A stretch of DNA of 64,000 bases from NCBI RefSeq assembly GCF_905171765.1, contig NC_053397.1, positions 3,862,946-3,926,945 of the forward strand. The letters run 5' to 3'. This DNA is from Bufo bufo (Eukaryota > Chordata > Amphibia > Anura > Bufonidae). Shown here one piece after another: positions 13,068 through 26,532 of the stretch. The position numbers were made by a program, and so were the translations under genes. The notes under the pieces were generated by a model, which did not search any database, was not told where the DNA came from, and saw only the letters and a list, made by a program, of their open reading frames with translations. Each line of letters begins with the position of its first letter. The stretch's first letter is position 1.

Positions 13068-13763
13068 TTAAAGGGTTTCTATCACTTTGTTTCACCTATT
13101 TAGCTTTCAGACACTAGCGATCCGCTAGTGTCTGCTTTATCTAACCATCCTAATATAAGAGCTTATTGTCCTGCCGTTTAGCTAAAAAAATAACTTATAT
13201 AGATATGCAAATGAGCCTCTAGGTGCTATGGGGGCGTGATTAGCACCTAGAGGCTCCGTCTACCTTAACAAACTGCCGCCGCCCAGCGCGTCCCTCCAGC
13301 CCACCCATCTCCTCCGGAATGCGATGCTCCTCGTATTCGGCGCATGCGCAGTGAATGTCTGATCGCTTCCCTGCTCAGACATCTCCACTGCGCCTGTTCC
13401 TCGGAGCACTATGACGTCATCGGCGCAGGCGCAGTGGAGATGTCTGAGCAGGGAAGCGATCAGACATTCACTGCGCATGCGCAGAACAGAGACGCGCACG
13501 GAGAGGATCGCTTCAGCTGGAGATGGGCGGGCTGGAGGGACGCGCTGGGCGGCGGCAGTTTGTTAAGGTAGACGGAGCCTCTAGGTGCTAATGACGCCCC
13601 CATAGCACCTAGAGGCTCATTTGCATATCTATATAAGTTATTTTTTTAGCTAAACGGCAGGACAATAAGCTCTTATATTAGGATGGTTAGATAAAGCAGA
13701 CACTAGCGGATCGCTAGTGTCTGAAAGCTAAATAGGTGAAACGAAGTGATAGAAACCCTTTAA
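13068..13763. mobile_element. Foldback (MITE-like) element, about 340-bp near-identical arms, TTAA termini
   Basis: A nearly perfect palindrome starting ttaaagggtttctatcact and ending with its complement at ccctttaa. The arms meet at a loop of about 29 nt (13397-13425). They differ at only a few single bases plus one diverged block of about 30 bp (about 13310-13340 against its partner), so the element looks young or recently homogenised. Smaller palindromes sit inside each arm (cactagcgatccgctagtg; the cctctaggtgct/agcacctagagg pair). TTAAAGGR-type ends with TTAA targets are typical of the T2 MITE group known from Xenopus; membership is an inference. No transposase is encoded. The two similar short open frames on opposite strands reflect the palindrome. 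Confidence 0.88.
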
Positions 13764-13824
13764 AAAAAAAAAACACTTCTGCAGCCTCTTCCTGTGTCCC
13801 GCCCTGTATGTCCATATATGGAGT

Positions 13825-14505
13825 CAGTGCTTGTATTTCAGAAAAGTTTCTGCTGGGATTCAAACCCACGACCTTCTGTATCAGAGGCAAGGCACTTAAC
13901 CACACAGCCATAAGAGCAGCATTGCTACTGACTGAAAAAATATGAGACTTCTACTGTTATAGCTGGCTATACAGCTGGCTATACAGATGTCATCTATATA
14001 CATGACAGCTGCCCCAACACACCCAGCTCTGCTACATCTAATACACATGACAGCTGCACCAGCACACTCAGCTCTACTATATCTCTATATATGACAGCTG
14101 CCCCAGCAAACCCAGCTCTGCTACAGCTATACACATGACAGCTGCCCAAACACACCCAGCTCTGCTACATCTATAGATGTAGCAGAGCTGGGTTTGCTGG
14201 GGAGTGTCATATATAGAGATATAGTACAGCTGAGTGTGCTGGTGCAGCTGTCATGTGTATTAGATGTAGCAGAGCTGGGTGTGCTGGGGCAGCTATCATA
14301 TATAGAGATATAGTAGTGCTGGGTGTGTTGGGGCAGCTGTCATGTGTATAGATGTACACTTAGCCAGCTACAACAGTAGAAGTCTCATATTTTTTCAATC
14401 AGTTGCAATGCAGCCCTTATGGCTGTGTGGGTAAATGCTTTGCCTCTGATACATGAAGGTTGTAGGTTCGAATCCCAGAGACTTCAGGAGACATTAAGAT
14501 CACAT
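13825..14505. mobile_element. Second foldback: head-to-head tRNA-derived SINE-like ends around a 45-bp repeat
   Basis: The left end holds a minus-strand tRNA-like head (B-box complement ggattcaaacc at 13856-13866; A-box-like tggctgtgtgg further out). The right end holds the plus-strand counterpart (ttatggctgtgtgggtaaat at about 14418, B box ggttcgaatcc at 14465-14475). Between them, about four copies of a 45-bp unit (atgacagctgcc, cacccagctctgctacat) run inward on each side and meet at the symmetric point ctacatctatagatgtag near 14173. The anticodon stem cannot be folded cleanly, so these are tRNA-derived repeat heads, not tRNA genes. Confidence 0.8.
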
Positions 14506-14509
14506 TAGC

Positions 14510-14659
14510 GAGGGGGCCTGGTCCGCCGCCGCTGCTGCTGTGAAGGGGCCCTGAACAACAAGAATCGATCATATTTAACTAACTTGAAAATAAACTGTCA
14601 CACACGCTGCCGGGGCGCCGGGCCCCGAAGCAGCTGCTTCCCCGGTAGTTACGCCACTG
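14510..14659 (-). mobile_element. hAT-like terminus (right end)
   Basis: The segment ends ggtagttacgccactg. Its complement, CAGTGGCGTAACTACC, resembles widespread hAT terminal inverted repeats. It is followed by actactac, a possible 8-bp target copy that also occurs at 12003-12010, next to a weakly similar cagttgagctaat at 12013. A hAT copy spanning about 12011-14659 and carrying the C-rich array is possible. The flanks are low complexity, so the pairing is uncertain. Confidence 0.35.
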
Positions 14660-15274
14660 ACTACTACCACACTGTGTGTCACTAATTACTACCATACTGT
14701 GTACAACTACTACACTGTGTGCCTTTAGAGGAAGCGCATAGAGAAACGATCGTTGGGCGGTATGCTCCAGGCTGGGTCAGTAAATACTATTATCGTCACA
14801 TATCATTGCTATTTTAGGCTTTGTATAGGTTGTCACCGTCCCCCATTGTTTGTATGGGTGGGCAGTGAATATTTACAACAATATAGGTGCATGTTGTGCC
14901 ATCTTAGCCAAATATATGTATTGTTAGCAATTAACTTTTATTTTATACTAGTCCTTATGTCTGGAGTGTTTATTTTTCGTCACATTCCAGATTCTCCATA
15001 TTTTGCTGCTATATGTATTTTATGACAATTGATTATTGTTATTTCTGTGCATGACTAGGTGGGACAAATGGTTTCTTATCTGCCGACACATTCTATTTTT
15101 CTATGTTTCTATGTGTACTTGTTAATAAATTATGAATTTTTCAATTTTGTTGCGTGAAGGTTTTTGATTTGGTTAGGTGTTGTACTATGGTCCCATGCAA
15201 GATATATATGTAGTTTATAATTTGGTGTACTGTGTGTACCATGACTACTACCATCACCATACTGTGTACATCTA
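14660..15274. other. Gene-free intronic DNA, with a fragment of a dispersed repeat
   Basis: AT-rich, no gene recognised. At about 15045-15115 the minus strand reads as a fragment of the same dispersed repeat found intact-looking at 35408-35685: the shared pieces are tctgccgacacattctat here and atagaatgtgtcggcaga there. Two ACC/TGTG tracts flank the region. Confidence 0.5.
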
Positions 15275-16420
15275 AATCTCCTCATAGATTGTAAGCTCTT
15301 GTGATCACGTCCTCACTCCTCTTGTGTCACCTCTATCTCCACATAGATTGTAAGCTCTTGAGATCAGGGCGTCACTCTTCTTGTGTCTCCTCATAGATTG
15401 TGTCACAATCAGTGTGGGGGAAAAACTCCACACTAAACACAAGAGGGAAGGGGGGAACAGTAACTGGGCAGTAACAGTAACTAGGGAAGAAACAGGTCAC
15501 CTCCTAAATAACCCTAATCAAGGCCCTGACTACCTATCAATATGAATAGACCTTGAAGGTAGGAATATTCATATGCAGGATACCTAGGCCCTTATATCCC
15601 TATAAGGCCCTGGAATGAAGTTAGGACCAGAGACAACCCATTCCTCCCCAGATGGATAAATGGAAGTCTCTGTCTCAGGCCCAGATACAAACAACAAAGA
15701 ATATAACAAACACAAAACAATAGGAACAGACAAGACTTATCTGAAAGTAGAAAACTGGCAGCTCCAGAAGCACCAGAGTACAACCGACCATCTAGTTCGA
15801 AGGCAGGAAGAAAATCTATAAACTGCACCTCCAAGAGTGAGAAGCGGCTACTTATGGGAAAGGTAAATTACCAACAAGCAACACCTGAAGCAAGGGGTGT
15901 GGCATTCACCAAAACACAGACACAATAAGATCCACAGTAAACTTGTCAATTTAACCCACGAGTTGCCAGTTTCTCCGATCTCCTGGTACCTGGCACGGGA
16001 ACGTCCGTGACAGATTGTAAGCTCTTGTGATCAGGTCCTGACTCCTCGTGTCACCTCCATCTCCTCATAGATTGTAAGCTTTTGTGATCAGGGCCCTCAC
16101 TCTTCTTGTGTCTCCTCTATCTGCTGATAGATTCTAAGCTCTTGGTACCAGGTCCTCACTCCTCTATCTCCTCATCGATTGTAAGCTCCTGTGACCAGGT
16201 CCTCACTCCTCTATCTCCTCATAGAGTGTAAGCTCTTGTGACCAGGTCCTCACTCCTCTATCTCCTCACATAGATTGTAAGCTCTTGTGACCAGGTCCTC
16301 ACTCCTCTATCTCCTCATAGAGTGTAAGCTCTTGTGACCAGGTCCTCACTCCTCTATCTCCTCATAGAGTGTAAGCTCTTGTGATCAGGTCCTCACTCCT
16401 CGTGTCACCTCCATCTAATT
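15275..16420 (+). repeat. Minisatellite grown from a retroelement tail (47-58 bp unit)
   Basis: About eleven copies of attgtaagctcttgtgatca followed by a ggtcctcactcctc segment. Early copies also contain tgtcacctc and are longer; later copies settle at about 47 bp. The unit matches the single-copy tail segment at about 11395-11440, so the array arose inside such a tail. It is interrupted by the 612-bp insertion at 15401-16012. Confidence 0.85.
15401..16012. mobile_element. Probable solo LTR with 5-bp target duplication
   Basis: A 612-bp insertion starting tgtcac and ending gtgaca (TG...CA termini), flanked by gattg at 15396-15400 and again at 16013-16017. It splits one unit of the tail-derived minisatellite cleanly: atagattg before it, gattgtaagc after it. 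No coding potential. TG...CA ends, about 600 bp and a 5-bp duplication fit a solo LTR left by recombination between two LTRs. The family (for example Ty3-type) and orientation are not determined. Confidence 0.65.
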
Positions 16421-16500
16421 GTTTATTACTTTGTTACTGTAATGTCTGAGTATAAATCATTGCGGAATATGTTGGTGTTATATATCACCATATGGTACCT
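16421..16500 (+). mobile_element. Terminal part of the retroelement tail
   Basis: Resumes the tail sequence after the tandem expansion: ttgtttattactttgttact and then cattgcggaatatgttggtg, matching the order seen at about 11455-11515. It ends just upstream of gnat1 exon 2. Confidence 0.6.
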
Positions 16501-16528
16501 GAGTTATGTTCTTTTTGTCATATTATAG

Positions 16529-18938
<2,410 letters not shown>

Positions 18939-19010
18939 GGAGGTGAGAAGCTAAAGATCCTGCTCCTCGCACGTATTTCACAGAGGACAATTTCTTTTGA
19001 GTATTTTCCC

Positions 19011-19171
19011 TAGGGCTGTGATGGCCGACCTCCGGCACTCCAGCTGTGCTAAAACTACAACTCCCAAGATGCACACTTGCTTGACTGTTCTTAGGTAGAA
19101 ATGAATGGAGCATGCTGGGAGTCGTAGTTTCACCACAGCTGGAGTGCCAGAGGTTAGCCATCACTGCCCTA
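19011..19171. mobile_element. 161-bp foldback MITE
   Basis: Inverted arms: tagggctgtgatggccgacc at the left, and the complement of its diverged partner, ending ccatcactgcccta, at the right. The middle contains aaactacaactcccaagatg and its inverted partner tgggagtcgtagttt. Non-coding. The superfamily is not certain. Confidence 0.65.
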
Positions 19172-19202
19172 GGGTCTATGATAGCATGTAGCCCTTGTTG
19201 CT

Positions 19203-20311
19203 TAACCCTTTAAGGACCCATGACGTAGGGTCCGATCCATAAACATGGCACCTGCTCGCACGTGCAGCGGGCGTCTTAGCCGCGGGGTTTCTGCTACTTT
19301 AAATAAGGCTGATCGCATGCATCTTATCCTTCAGATTCCGTGGTCAAATGTAACCACGGCATCTGCGCAGACCGGAACCAGAAGTCTAGTCCGGGAACAG
19401 CTTTCCCCGGCTGAGATCGGGGAACCTGTTACCTTGCGCTTGCGCCTCAAGCAGGCTTCAGAGTCAATTAGATGTATATATCAATACAGACCACTAGGTG
19501 GCAGCCTTGTATTGATATAGTACAAATGAAGTTTTCAATGATGGCTATTTAGCCATCACTGAATACTATGGGCAATCGGATGATTGCCAGTTATTGTCAC
19601 CCAAGGTGACTTAAAAAAAAAGTTAAAAAAAAGTTCAACTCACTTCCTTAAAATAAAAATACTTAACCAATAAAAATTAAAAAAAACATCATGGGCATTG
19701 CCGTGTGGAAATGCCCATACTACGCAAATGGCGTAGCGGGAAAAAGGATAAAAACAGTCAATTTGCAATTTTTTTGTCACTTCAACTACCCAATAATTTT
19801 TTAATAAAAAGTGATCAAAAAGTCGCACACACTTAAAATTAATATCAATGAAAAGAACAGATCGTCCCGCAAAAAATGAGCCCTCACACAGCCCTGTACA
19901 CATAGCTACAGAAAAGTTATAGGGGTCAGAATACGGTTCCTCAAAGGCTTTAAAAAAACAAAATTCAGTATTAAAACGCAAGAAAAATGATACAAGTGCG
20001 GCATCGTTGGAACTGCACTGACCTGGAGAATGAAGATAACAGGTCAATTTTACCGCATAGTGTACGGTGTAAAAAAAAAACAACCTTTATCAGAATTGAG
20101 TTTTTTCACAATTCTACCCCATTTGGAATTTTTTTCCTGCTCCCTACTACATGGTATGCAACCGTAAATGGTGCCATTAGAAAGTACAACTTGTCCCGCA
20201 AAAAATAAGCCCTCATTAGGCTATGTGAATGGAAAAATAAAAAAGTTAGGACTACGTGAAGGCGGGGAGTGAAAAAAACTAAAACGCAAAAATGGGTCCT
20301 CAAGGGGTTAA
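19203..20311. mobile_element. TTAA-flanked non-autonomous DNA transposon (piggyBac-like)
   Basis: TTAA at 19203-19206 and 20308-20311. Terminal inverted repeats ccctttaaggaccca (left) and tgggtcctcaagggg (right), one mismatch class apart. 1,109 bp, AT-rich interior, no transposase. TTAA duplication with CCC/GGG-bounded ends is the hallmark of the piggyBac superfamily; assignment is by ends only. Confidence 0.55.
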
Positions 20312-21563
20312 TGGTGAGCTACATTGAAAGCCTAAAGAATATCGTCTGGTCAGATGAGTTCCGGATCTGGACGGTGACAAGGTCTTAGTCCATGTGCGGT
20401 TCACGCCGATCCTGCTTTTCTCTTCCGCACACCGTGATCTGGATACGGTTATGCGGAGGTTGGGCTGTGTGTGCAGCTGCCCTGGTCACCCTCTTGACCC
20501 TTTTAATCTTACTTAAACATCCCGTCCTGCCAAATAAAACGTGTTGTCGCCGGAGCACGTGATGGGAGTTAGATTCATGCAATAAGCCTGCTGGGAACAT
20601 CATGATCTGGACGCTTTCAGGAAACACAAAATTGCACAAGTTTTTCCACTAACGATAGACAAATTTGCACAACTATAAGGGACGACGTCACCGCGGGAGA
20701 CGGAGCTTCTCAACAACATCTCACCCTCGATGGAAAATGTCCTTAATCTATATGGACTCTGAGTCCTAATGATTTCTTGGCTGTTACAGCGCGATAGAAG
20801 CCTGTAGTTTATCCGCATTCCCCAGACCAAACAGTTCAGCTCCAACTGTGTACCAGCAGAACTGTGAGTGCAGCTCTGGAGCATAAGACTTGATTTATAC
20901 TCATTCCTGTGATATCATATTTTTAGATGATGACTTTTCAGTTTTCTAACATTCATATTTCTTCAATTTCAGATCCCTCCAGAATTTCCGTTGAGGGTTT
21001 TGCCCAGAACATTCTCTCGTCCTTCCACCCCAAAAAGCCTCAGAACAAGGAGCTTGTTACCCTCCCCCTCCTGGAAGGAGGAATGAATCTGCACATCATA
21101 CCGTTTGATCCAACAGAAAGTTTAGGGGTGTAGAGAAGACAGACCTCACTAGCCCTTGCCGCCGTCTCCTGTCCTCAGGCTTGTAATGCTTCCCAGTAAA
21201 GGACACTTAGGGTCTCTAGGAGTACAGGTATCACCATTACCAGACACTCCAGCAGTAGACGCCCAGAGCGTCCATCATTGTCTCGGCAGAAGATTGGACA
21301 GCCTCAGGACACGAGGAGGGCCCCTCCGTACAGAGACCACCAACACCTCACTGATCCCCCAGTTAAAGGCACATCTCTGAACGGAGCTGCAAGTCTCTTT
21401 ATAATGCACTGTATTTAGCAGCCTCCAGATGTGGCCCTGTGATTCATGGAGGGTCAGTTCTAGTAACACAGGGGCCCCACTGTCAGGCCCCTCCATTCTC
21501 CACATTCATGGGGTGGACCTGCTGCTTCTGTAGATGCTTTACCCTGTGCTGCTCCTCAATGTA

Positions 21564-22481
21564 CAGTACAGACCAAAAGTTTGGACACACCTTCTCATTC
21601 AAAGAGTTTTCTTTATTTTCATGACTATGAAGGCATCAAAACTATGAATTAACACATGTGGAATTATATACATAACAAACAAGTGTGAAACAACTGAAAA
21701 TATGTCATATTCTAGGTTCTTCAAAGTAGCCACCTTTTGCTTTGATTACTGCTTTGCACACTCTTGGCATTCTCTTGATGAGCTCCAAGAGGTAGTCCCC
21801 TGAAATGGTCTTCACTTCACAGGTGTGCCCTGTCAGGTTTAATAAGTGGGATTTCTTGCCTTATAAATGGGGTTGGGACCATCAGTGGCGTTGAGGAGAA
21901 GTCAGGTGGATACACAGCTGATAGTCCTACTGAATAGACGGTTAGAATTTGTATTATGGCAAGAAAAAAGCAGCTAAGTAAAGAAAAACGAGAGGCCATC
22001 ATTACTTTAAGAAATGAGGGTCAGTCAGTCAGCCGAAAAATTGGGAAAACTTTGAAAGTAAGGGCTATTTGACCATGAAGGAGAGTGATGGGTGCTGCGC
22101 CAGATGACCTGGCCTCCACAGTCACCGGACCTGAACCCAATCGAGATGGTTTGGGGTGAGCTGGACCGCAGAGTGAAGGCAAAAGGGCCAACAAGTGCTA
22201 AGCATCTCTGGGAACTCCTTCAAGACTGTTGGAAGACCATTTCAGGGGACTACCTTTTGAAGCTCATCAAGAGAATGCCAAGAGTGTGCAAAGCAGTAAT
22301 CAAAGCAAAAGGTGGCTACTTTGAAGAACCCTGAATATGACATATTTTCAGTTGTTTCACACTTGTTTGTTATGTATATAATTCCACATGTGTTCATTCA
22401 TAGTTTTGATGCCTTCATAGTCATGAAAATAAAGAAAACTCTTTGAATGAGAAGGTGTGTCCAAACTTTTGGTCTGTACTG
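21564..22481 (+). mobile_element. Tc1/mariner element, internally deleted
   Basis: TA target copies at 21562-21563 and 22482-22483. The ends are cagtacagaccaaaagtttg and its inverted partner. The inverted repeat is long and reaches into the C-terminal transposase codons, which I believe is native to this widespread vertebrate Tc1 family. About two thirds of the transposase is deleted at about 22059. Only 918 bp remain. Confidence 0.92.
21956..22334 (+). pseudogene. Tc1 transposase remnant (N- and C-terminal pieces)
   Basis: The N-terminal piece starts at ATG 21956 (MARKKQLSKEKREAI, start of the helix-turn-helix DNA-binding domain) and runs into a stop soon after the deletion junction. The C-terminal piece, 22092-22334, contains SPDLNPIEMVWGELDRR, where PIE provides the third acidic residue of the DDE catalytic triad, and ends KGGYFEEP. 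The first two catalytic Asp residues are lost, so no active enzyme is possible. The copy must have been mobilised, if at all, by an intact relative. Confidence 0.92.
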
Positions 22482-22580
22482 TATGTATTTTTATAAAGTA
22501 AGAGCCCCATTCAGGGACCACGGTCCATTGTACAGTTAGTCTCTAGGCTTCACATACAATAAATGCCAATGTTAGGCGGA

Positions 22581-23030
22581 ATGATGCCACAGGCTGCTTC
22601 CTTTCTTACTGGGCAGGACCATCAGCACCTGAGCACGTTCATGGGATATACATGTTTAGGAAGCAAAGTATTCGGTGTAAACAGGGGTAGATACACACAG
22701 AGGAGTGACCCCAATGTAGGGTGCACCACCTTGTGTCTGACAGTCCCCTGCACACATGTATTAGACGAGATCTTACAGCTGGCTGGCGGTACAACAGCTA
22801 TATCAGCTCCTCCTGGTACATGGGATGCAGCTGCTGGCATTACCCCATGGCTCCACTAGGCGGCAGTAGAGCTCCTGTACTGCAGTCAGTGGGTCCATGT
22901 GCTGATCTGGGGCGTGTGTTGTGAATGATCCCCGGAGCGTCACATAAAAGATCACATTGTGGATGTCAGGATCCAAGACCAAAGCCCCTGCGTCCATCGC
23001 ATCTACCCTCAGACCTGTCCTTACTGTCCT
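22581..23030. other. Gene-free spacer
   Basis: Between the putative gnat1 polyadenylation site and the 30-bp array. Short open frames on both strands show no recognisable domain. The right end (cagacctgtccttactgtcc, about 23011) resembles the first degenerate repeat units. Confidence 0.5.
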
Positions 23031-23692
23031 GCCCTCAGTATACCCCATCATCTCATATCTGCCCTCAGTATACGCCATCATCTCATATCTGTCCTCAGTA
23101 TACCCCATCATCTCATATCTGTCCTCAGTATACCCCATCATCTCATATCTGCCCTCAGTATACCCCATCATCTCATATCTGCCCTCAGTATACCCCATCA
23201 TCTCATATCTGCCCTCAGTATACCCCATCATCTCATATCTGCCCTCAGTATACCCCATCATCTCATATCTGTCCTCAGTATACCCCATCATCTCATATCT
23301 GCCCTCAGTATACCCCATCATCTCATATCTGTCCTCAGTATACCCCATCATCTCATATCTGCCCTCAGTATACCCCATCATCTCATATCTGCCCTCAATA
23401 TGCCCCATCATCTCATATCTGTCCTCAGTATACCCCATCATCTCATATCTGCCCTCAGTATACCCCATCATCTCATATCTGCCCTCAGTATACCCCATCA
23501 TCTCAAATCTGTCCTCAGTATACCCCATCATCTCATATCTGCCCTCAATATGCCCCATCATCTCATATCTGTCCTCAGTATACCCCATCATCTCATATCT
23601 GCCCTCAATATGCCCCATCATCTCATTTCTGCCCTCAGTATACCCCATCATTTCATATCTGTCCTCAGTATACCCCATCATCTTATATCTGC
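23031..23692 (+). repeat. 30-bp minisatellite, 22 copies
   Basis: Exact 30-bp period: taccccatcatctcatatct followed by gccctcagta or gtcctcagta. The two forms alternate irregularly, and a third form has caatatg. Because 30 is a multiple of 3, the open frames on both strands give clean 10-residue repeats (for example YTPSSHICPQ). No start context, splice sites or domain supports translation. Confidence 0.97.
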
Positions 23693-23975
23693 CCCTTTAT
23701 CTATTTCTCTGGATGTGATTGTTAGTGTTTCTGTGGACGAGGGTTGTGAGATTAGAAAACCACTGTGTGAGAAGCATGAGGTCAGCTCAGGTTATCAGCT
23801 TCTGAATGGAAATAAGGCTTCCATTCGTTGGCAGCAGGCAGAGATCAAATGGTGAGAAATGAAAATACAAAGGGGTGAATTCATCAATGTTGTACACCAG
23901 AAAGCCAGATGTTGCCCAGAAACTAGTGACTTTTTGTGATTTTCTGTCACTCACAGCACGTTTCATAAAAATTGG
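23693..23975. other. Unique-looking spacer between two arrays
   Basis: About 280 bp between the 30-bp and 27-bp arrays. It contains no gene. The segment gcagccatcttctatcagc at its right edge is the first degenerate unit of the next array. Confidence 0.5.
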
Positions 23976-26516
23976 TGGGGCAGCCATCTTCTATCAGCGG
24001 CACCAGGTGGCCATCTTCTATCGGCAGCCATCTTCTATCAGCAGAACTAGGCGGCTATCTTTATAGGCGGCCATCTTCTATCACTGACACTAGGCGGCTA
24101 TCTTCTATCACTGACACCAGTCGGCCATCTTCTATCACTGACACCAGGCGGCCAGCTTCTACCTGTGACACCAGGCGGCCATCTTCTACCTGTGACACCA
24201 GGCGGCCATCTTCTACCTGTAACACCAGGCGGCCATCTTCTACCAGTGACACCAGGCGGCCATCTTCTACCAGTGACACCAGTCGGCCATCTTCTACCAG
24301 TGACACCAGGCGGCCATCTTTTACCTGTAACACCAGGCGGCCATCTTCTACCTGTAACACCAGGCGGCCATCTTCTACCAGTGACACCAGGCGGCCATCT
24401 TCTACCAGTGACACCAGGCGGCCATCTTCTACCAGTGACACCAGGCGGCCATCTTCTACCAGTGACACCAGTCGGCCATCTTCTACCAGTGACACCAGGC
24501 GGCCATCTTCTGTCAGTGACACCAGGCGGCTATCTTCTACCAGTGACACCAGGCGGCCATCTTCTACCAGTGACACCAGGCGGCCATCTTCTACCAGTGA
24601 CACCAGGCGGCCATTTTCTGTCAGTGACACCAGGCGGTCATCTTCTACCAGTGACACCAGGCGGCCATCATCTACCAGTGACACCAGGCGGCCATCTTCT
24701 ACCAGTAACACCAGGCGGCTATCTTCTATCACTGACACCAGTCGGCCATCTTCTATCACTGACACCAGTCAGCCATCTTCTACCTGTGACACCAGGCGGC
24801 CATCTTCTACCTGTGACACTAGGCGGCCATCTTCTACCTGTAACACCAGGCGGCCATCTTCTACCAGTGACACCAGGCGGCCATCTTCTACCTGTGACAC
24901 CAGGCGGCCATCTTCTACCAGTGACACCAGGCGGCCATCTTCTACCAGTGACACCAGGCGGCCATCTGCTACCAATGACACCAGGCGGCGATCTTCTACC
25001 AGTGACACCAGGCGGCCACCTGCTACCAGTGACACCAGGCGGCCATTTTCTGTCAGTGACACCAGGCGGTCATCTTCTACCAGTGACATCAGGCGGCCAT
25101 CTTCTGTCAGTGACACCAGGCGGCCATCATCTACCAGTGACACCAGGCGGCCATCTTCTACCAGTGACACCAGGCGGCCATTTTCTGTCAGTGTCACCAG
25201 GAGGCCATCTTTTGTCACTGACACCAGGCGGTCATCTTTTACCTGTGACACCAGGCGGTCATCTTCTACCTGTGACACCAGGTGGCCATCTTCTACCTGT
25301 GACACCAGGTGGCCATCTTCGACCAGTGAAACCAGGCGGCCATTTTCTATCACTGACACCAGGCGGCCATCTTCTACCTGTGACACCAGGCGGCCATCTT
25401 CTACCAGTGACACCAGGCGGCCATCTTCTATCACTGACACCAGTCGGCCATCTTCTATCACTGACACCAGGCGGCCATCTTCTACCTGTGACACCAGGCG
25501 GCCATGTTCTACCTGTGACACCAGGCGGCCATCTTCTACCTGTAACACCAGGCGGCCATCTTCTACCAGTGACACCAGGCGGCCATCTTCTATCACTGAC
25601 ACCAGTCGGCCATCTTCTATCACTGACACCAGGCGGCCATCTTCTACCTGTGACACCAGGCGGCCATGTTCTACCTGTGACACCAGGCGGCCATCTTCTA
25701 CCAGTGACACCAGGCGGCCATCTTCTACCAGTGACACTAGGCGGCCATCTTCTACCAGTGACACCAGGCGGCCATCTTCTACCAGTGACACCAGGCGGCC
25801 ATTTTCTGTCAGTGACACCAGGCAGTCATCTTCTACCAGTGACACCAGGCGGCCATCTTCTACCAGTGACACCAGGCGGCCATCTTCTACCAGTGACACC
25901 AGGCGGCCATCTTCTACCAGTGACACCAGGCGGCCATTTTCTGTCAGTGACACCAGGCAGTCATCTTCTACCAGTGACACCAGGCGGCCATCTTCTGTCA
26001 GTGACACCAGGCGGCCATCATCTACCAGTGACACCAGGCGGCCATCTTCTACCAGTGACACCAGGCGGCCATTTTCTGTCAGTGTCACCAGGCGGCCATC
26101 TTTTGTCACTGACACCAGGCGGTCATCTTCTACCTGTGACACCAGGCGGCCATCTTCTACCTGTGACACCAGGTGGCCATCTTCTACCAGTGAAACCAGG
26201 CGGCCATTTTCTGTCAGTGACATCAGGCGGCCATATTCTACCAGTGACACCAGGCGGCCATCTTCTACCAGTGACACCAAGCATCCATTTTCTGTCAGTG
26301 ACACCAGGCGGCCATCTTCTGTCATTGGCATCAGGTGGCCATCTTCTGTCAGTGACACCAGGCGGCCATCTTCTGTAAGCGACACCAGGCGGCCATCTTC
26401 TGTCAGTGACACCAGGCGGCAATCTTCTATCACTGACACCAGGCAGCCATCTTCTGTCAGTGACATCAGGCGGCACACCAGGCGGCCATCTTCTGTCAGT
26501 GACATCAGGCGGCCGT
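23976..26516 (+). repeat. 27-bp minisatellite, about 94 copies
   Basis: The core is accaggcggccatcttct followed by a variable accagtgac, acctgtgac, gtcagtgac or atcactgac. The 27-bp period keeps frames: plus strand reads (SDTRRPSST)n and (GGHLLPVTP)n, minus strand reads (VEDGRLVSL)n, each for hundreds of codons. Variants mark higher-order copies: offset 162 (6 units) near 25430/25590, 135 (5 units) near 25801/25936, and 891 (33 units) between about 25191 and 26082. It ends within a few bases of the DIRS end at 26533. Confidence 0.97.
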
Positions 26517-26532
26517 ATAACAGAATAGTGGT

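Larger units (their letters stand above)
18943..20972 (+). other. Putative 3'UTR intron of gnat1, filled with DNA-element remnants
   Basis: Begins at gtgaga and would end at the acceptor tttcttcaatttcag (ending 20972). It contains a 161-bp foldback MITE and a 1.1-kb TTAA-flanked element. From 20320 to 20960 I recognise nothing. If this intron is not used, the UTR simply continues past the stop. Confidence 0.4.
20973..22580 (+). other. gnat1: Candidate gnat1 3'UTR exon, with AATAAA at about 22558
   Basis: Starts after a good polypyrimidine acceptor (cttcaatttcag). It continues through non-repetitive sequence, then a Tc1 insertion, to acatacaataaatgcc (22554-22569), the first clear AATAAA outside the transposon. 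Some Gi/Gt genes (GNAI2, for example) split the 3'UTR just after the stop, which makes this plausible. A 68-codon open frame at its start is not recognised as any protein. Confidence 0.35.

Noticed and set aside
13853..14480. Functional tRNA genes
   Set aside because: A- and B-box-like sequences are present, but the anticodon stem does not pair and both copies sit in an inverted repeat. These are tRNA-derived repeat heads.
20973..21133. A separate gene starting after the acceptor at 20972
   Set aside because: The 53-codon frame after the acceptor matches no family I know. A gnat1 UTR exon or chance frame is simpler.
23031..26516. CRISPR array
   Set aside because: Units of 27-30 bp repeat directly, with no unique spacers and no cas genes, in a vertebrate context.
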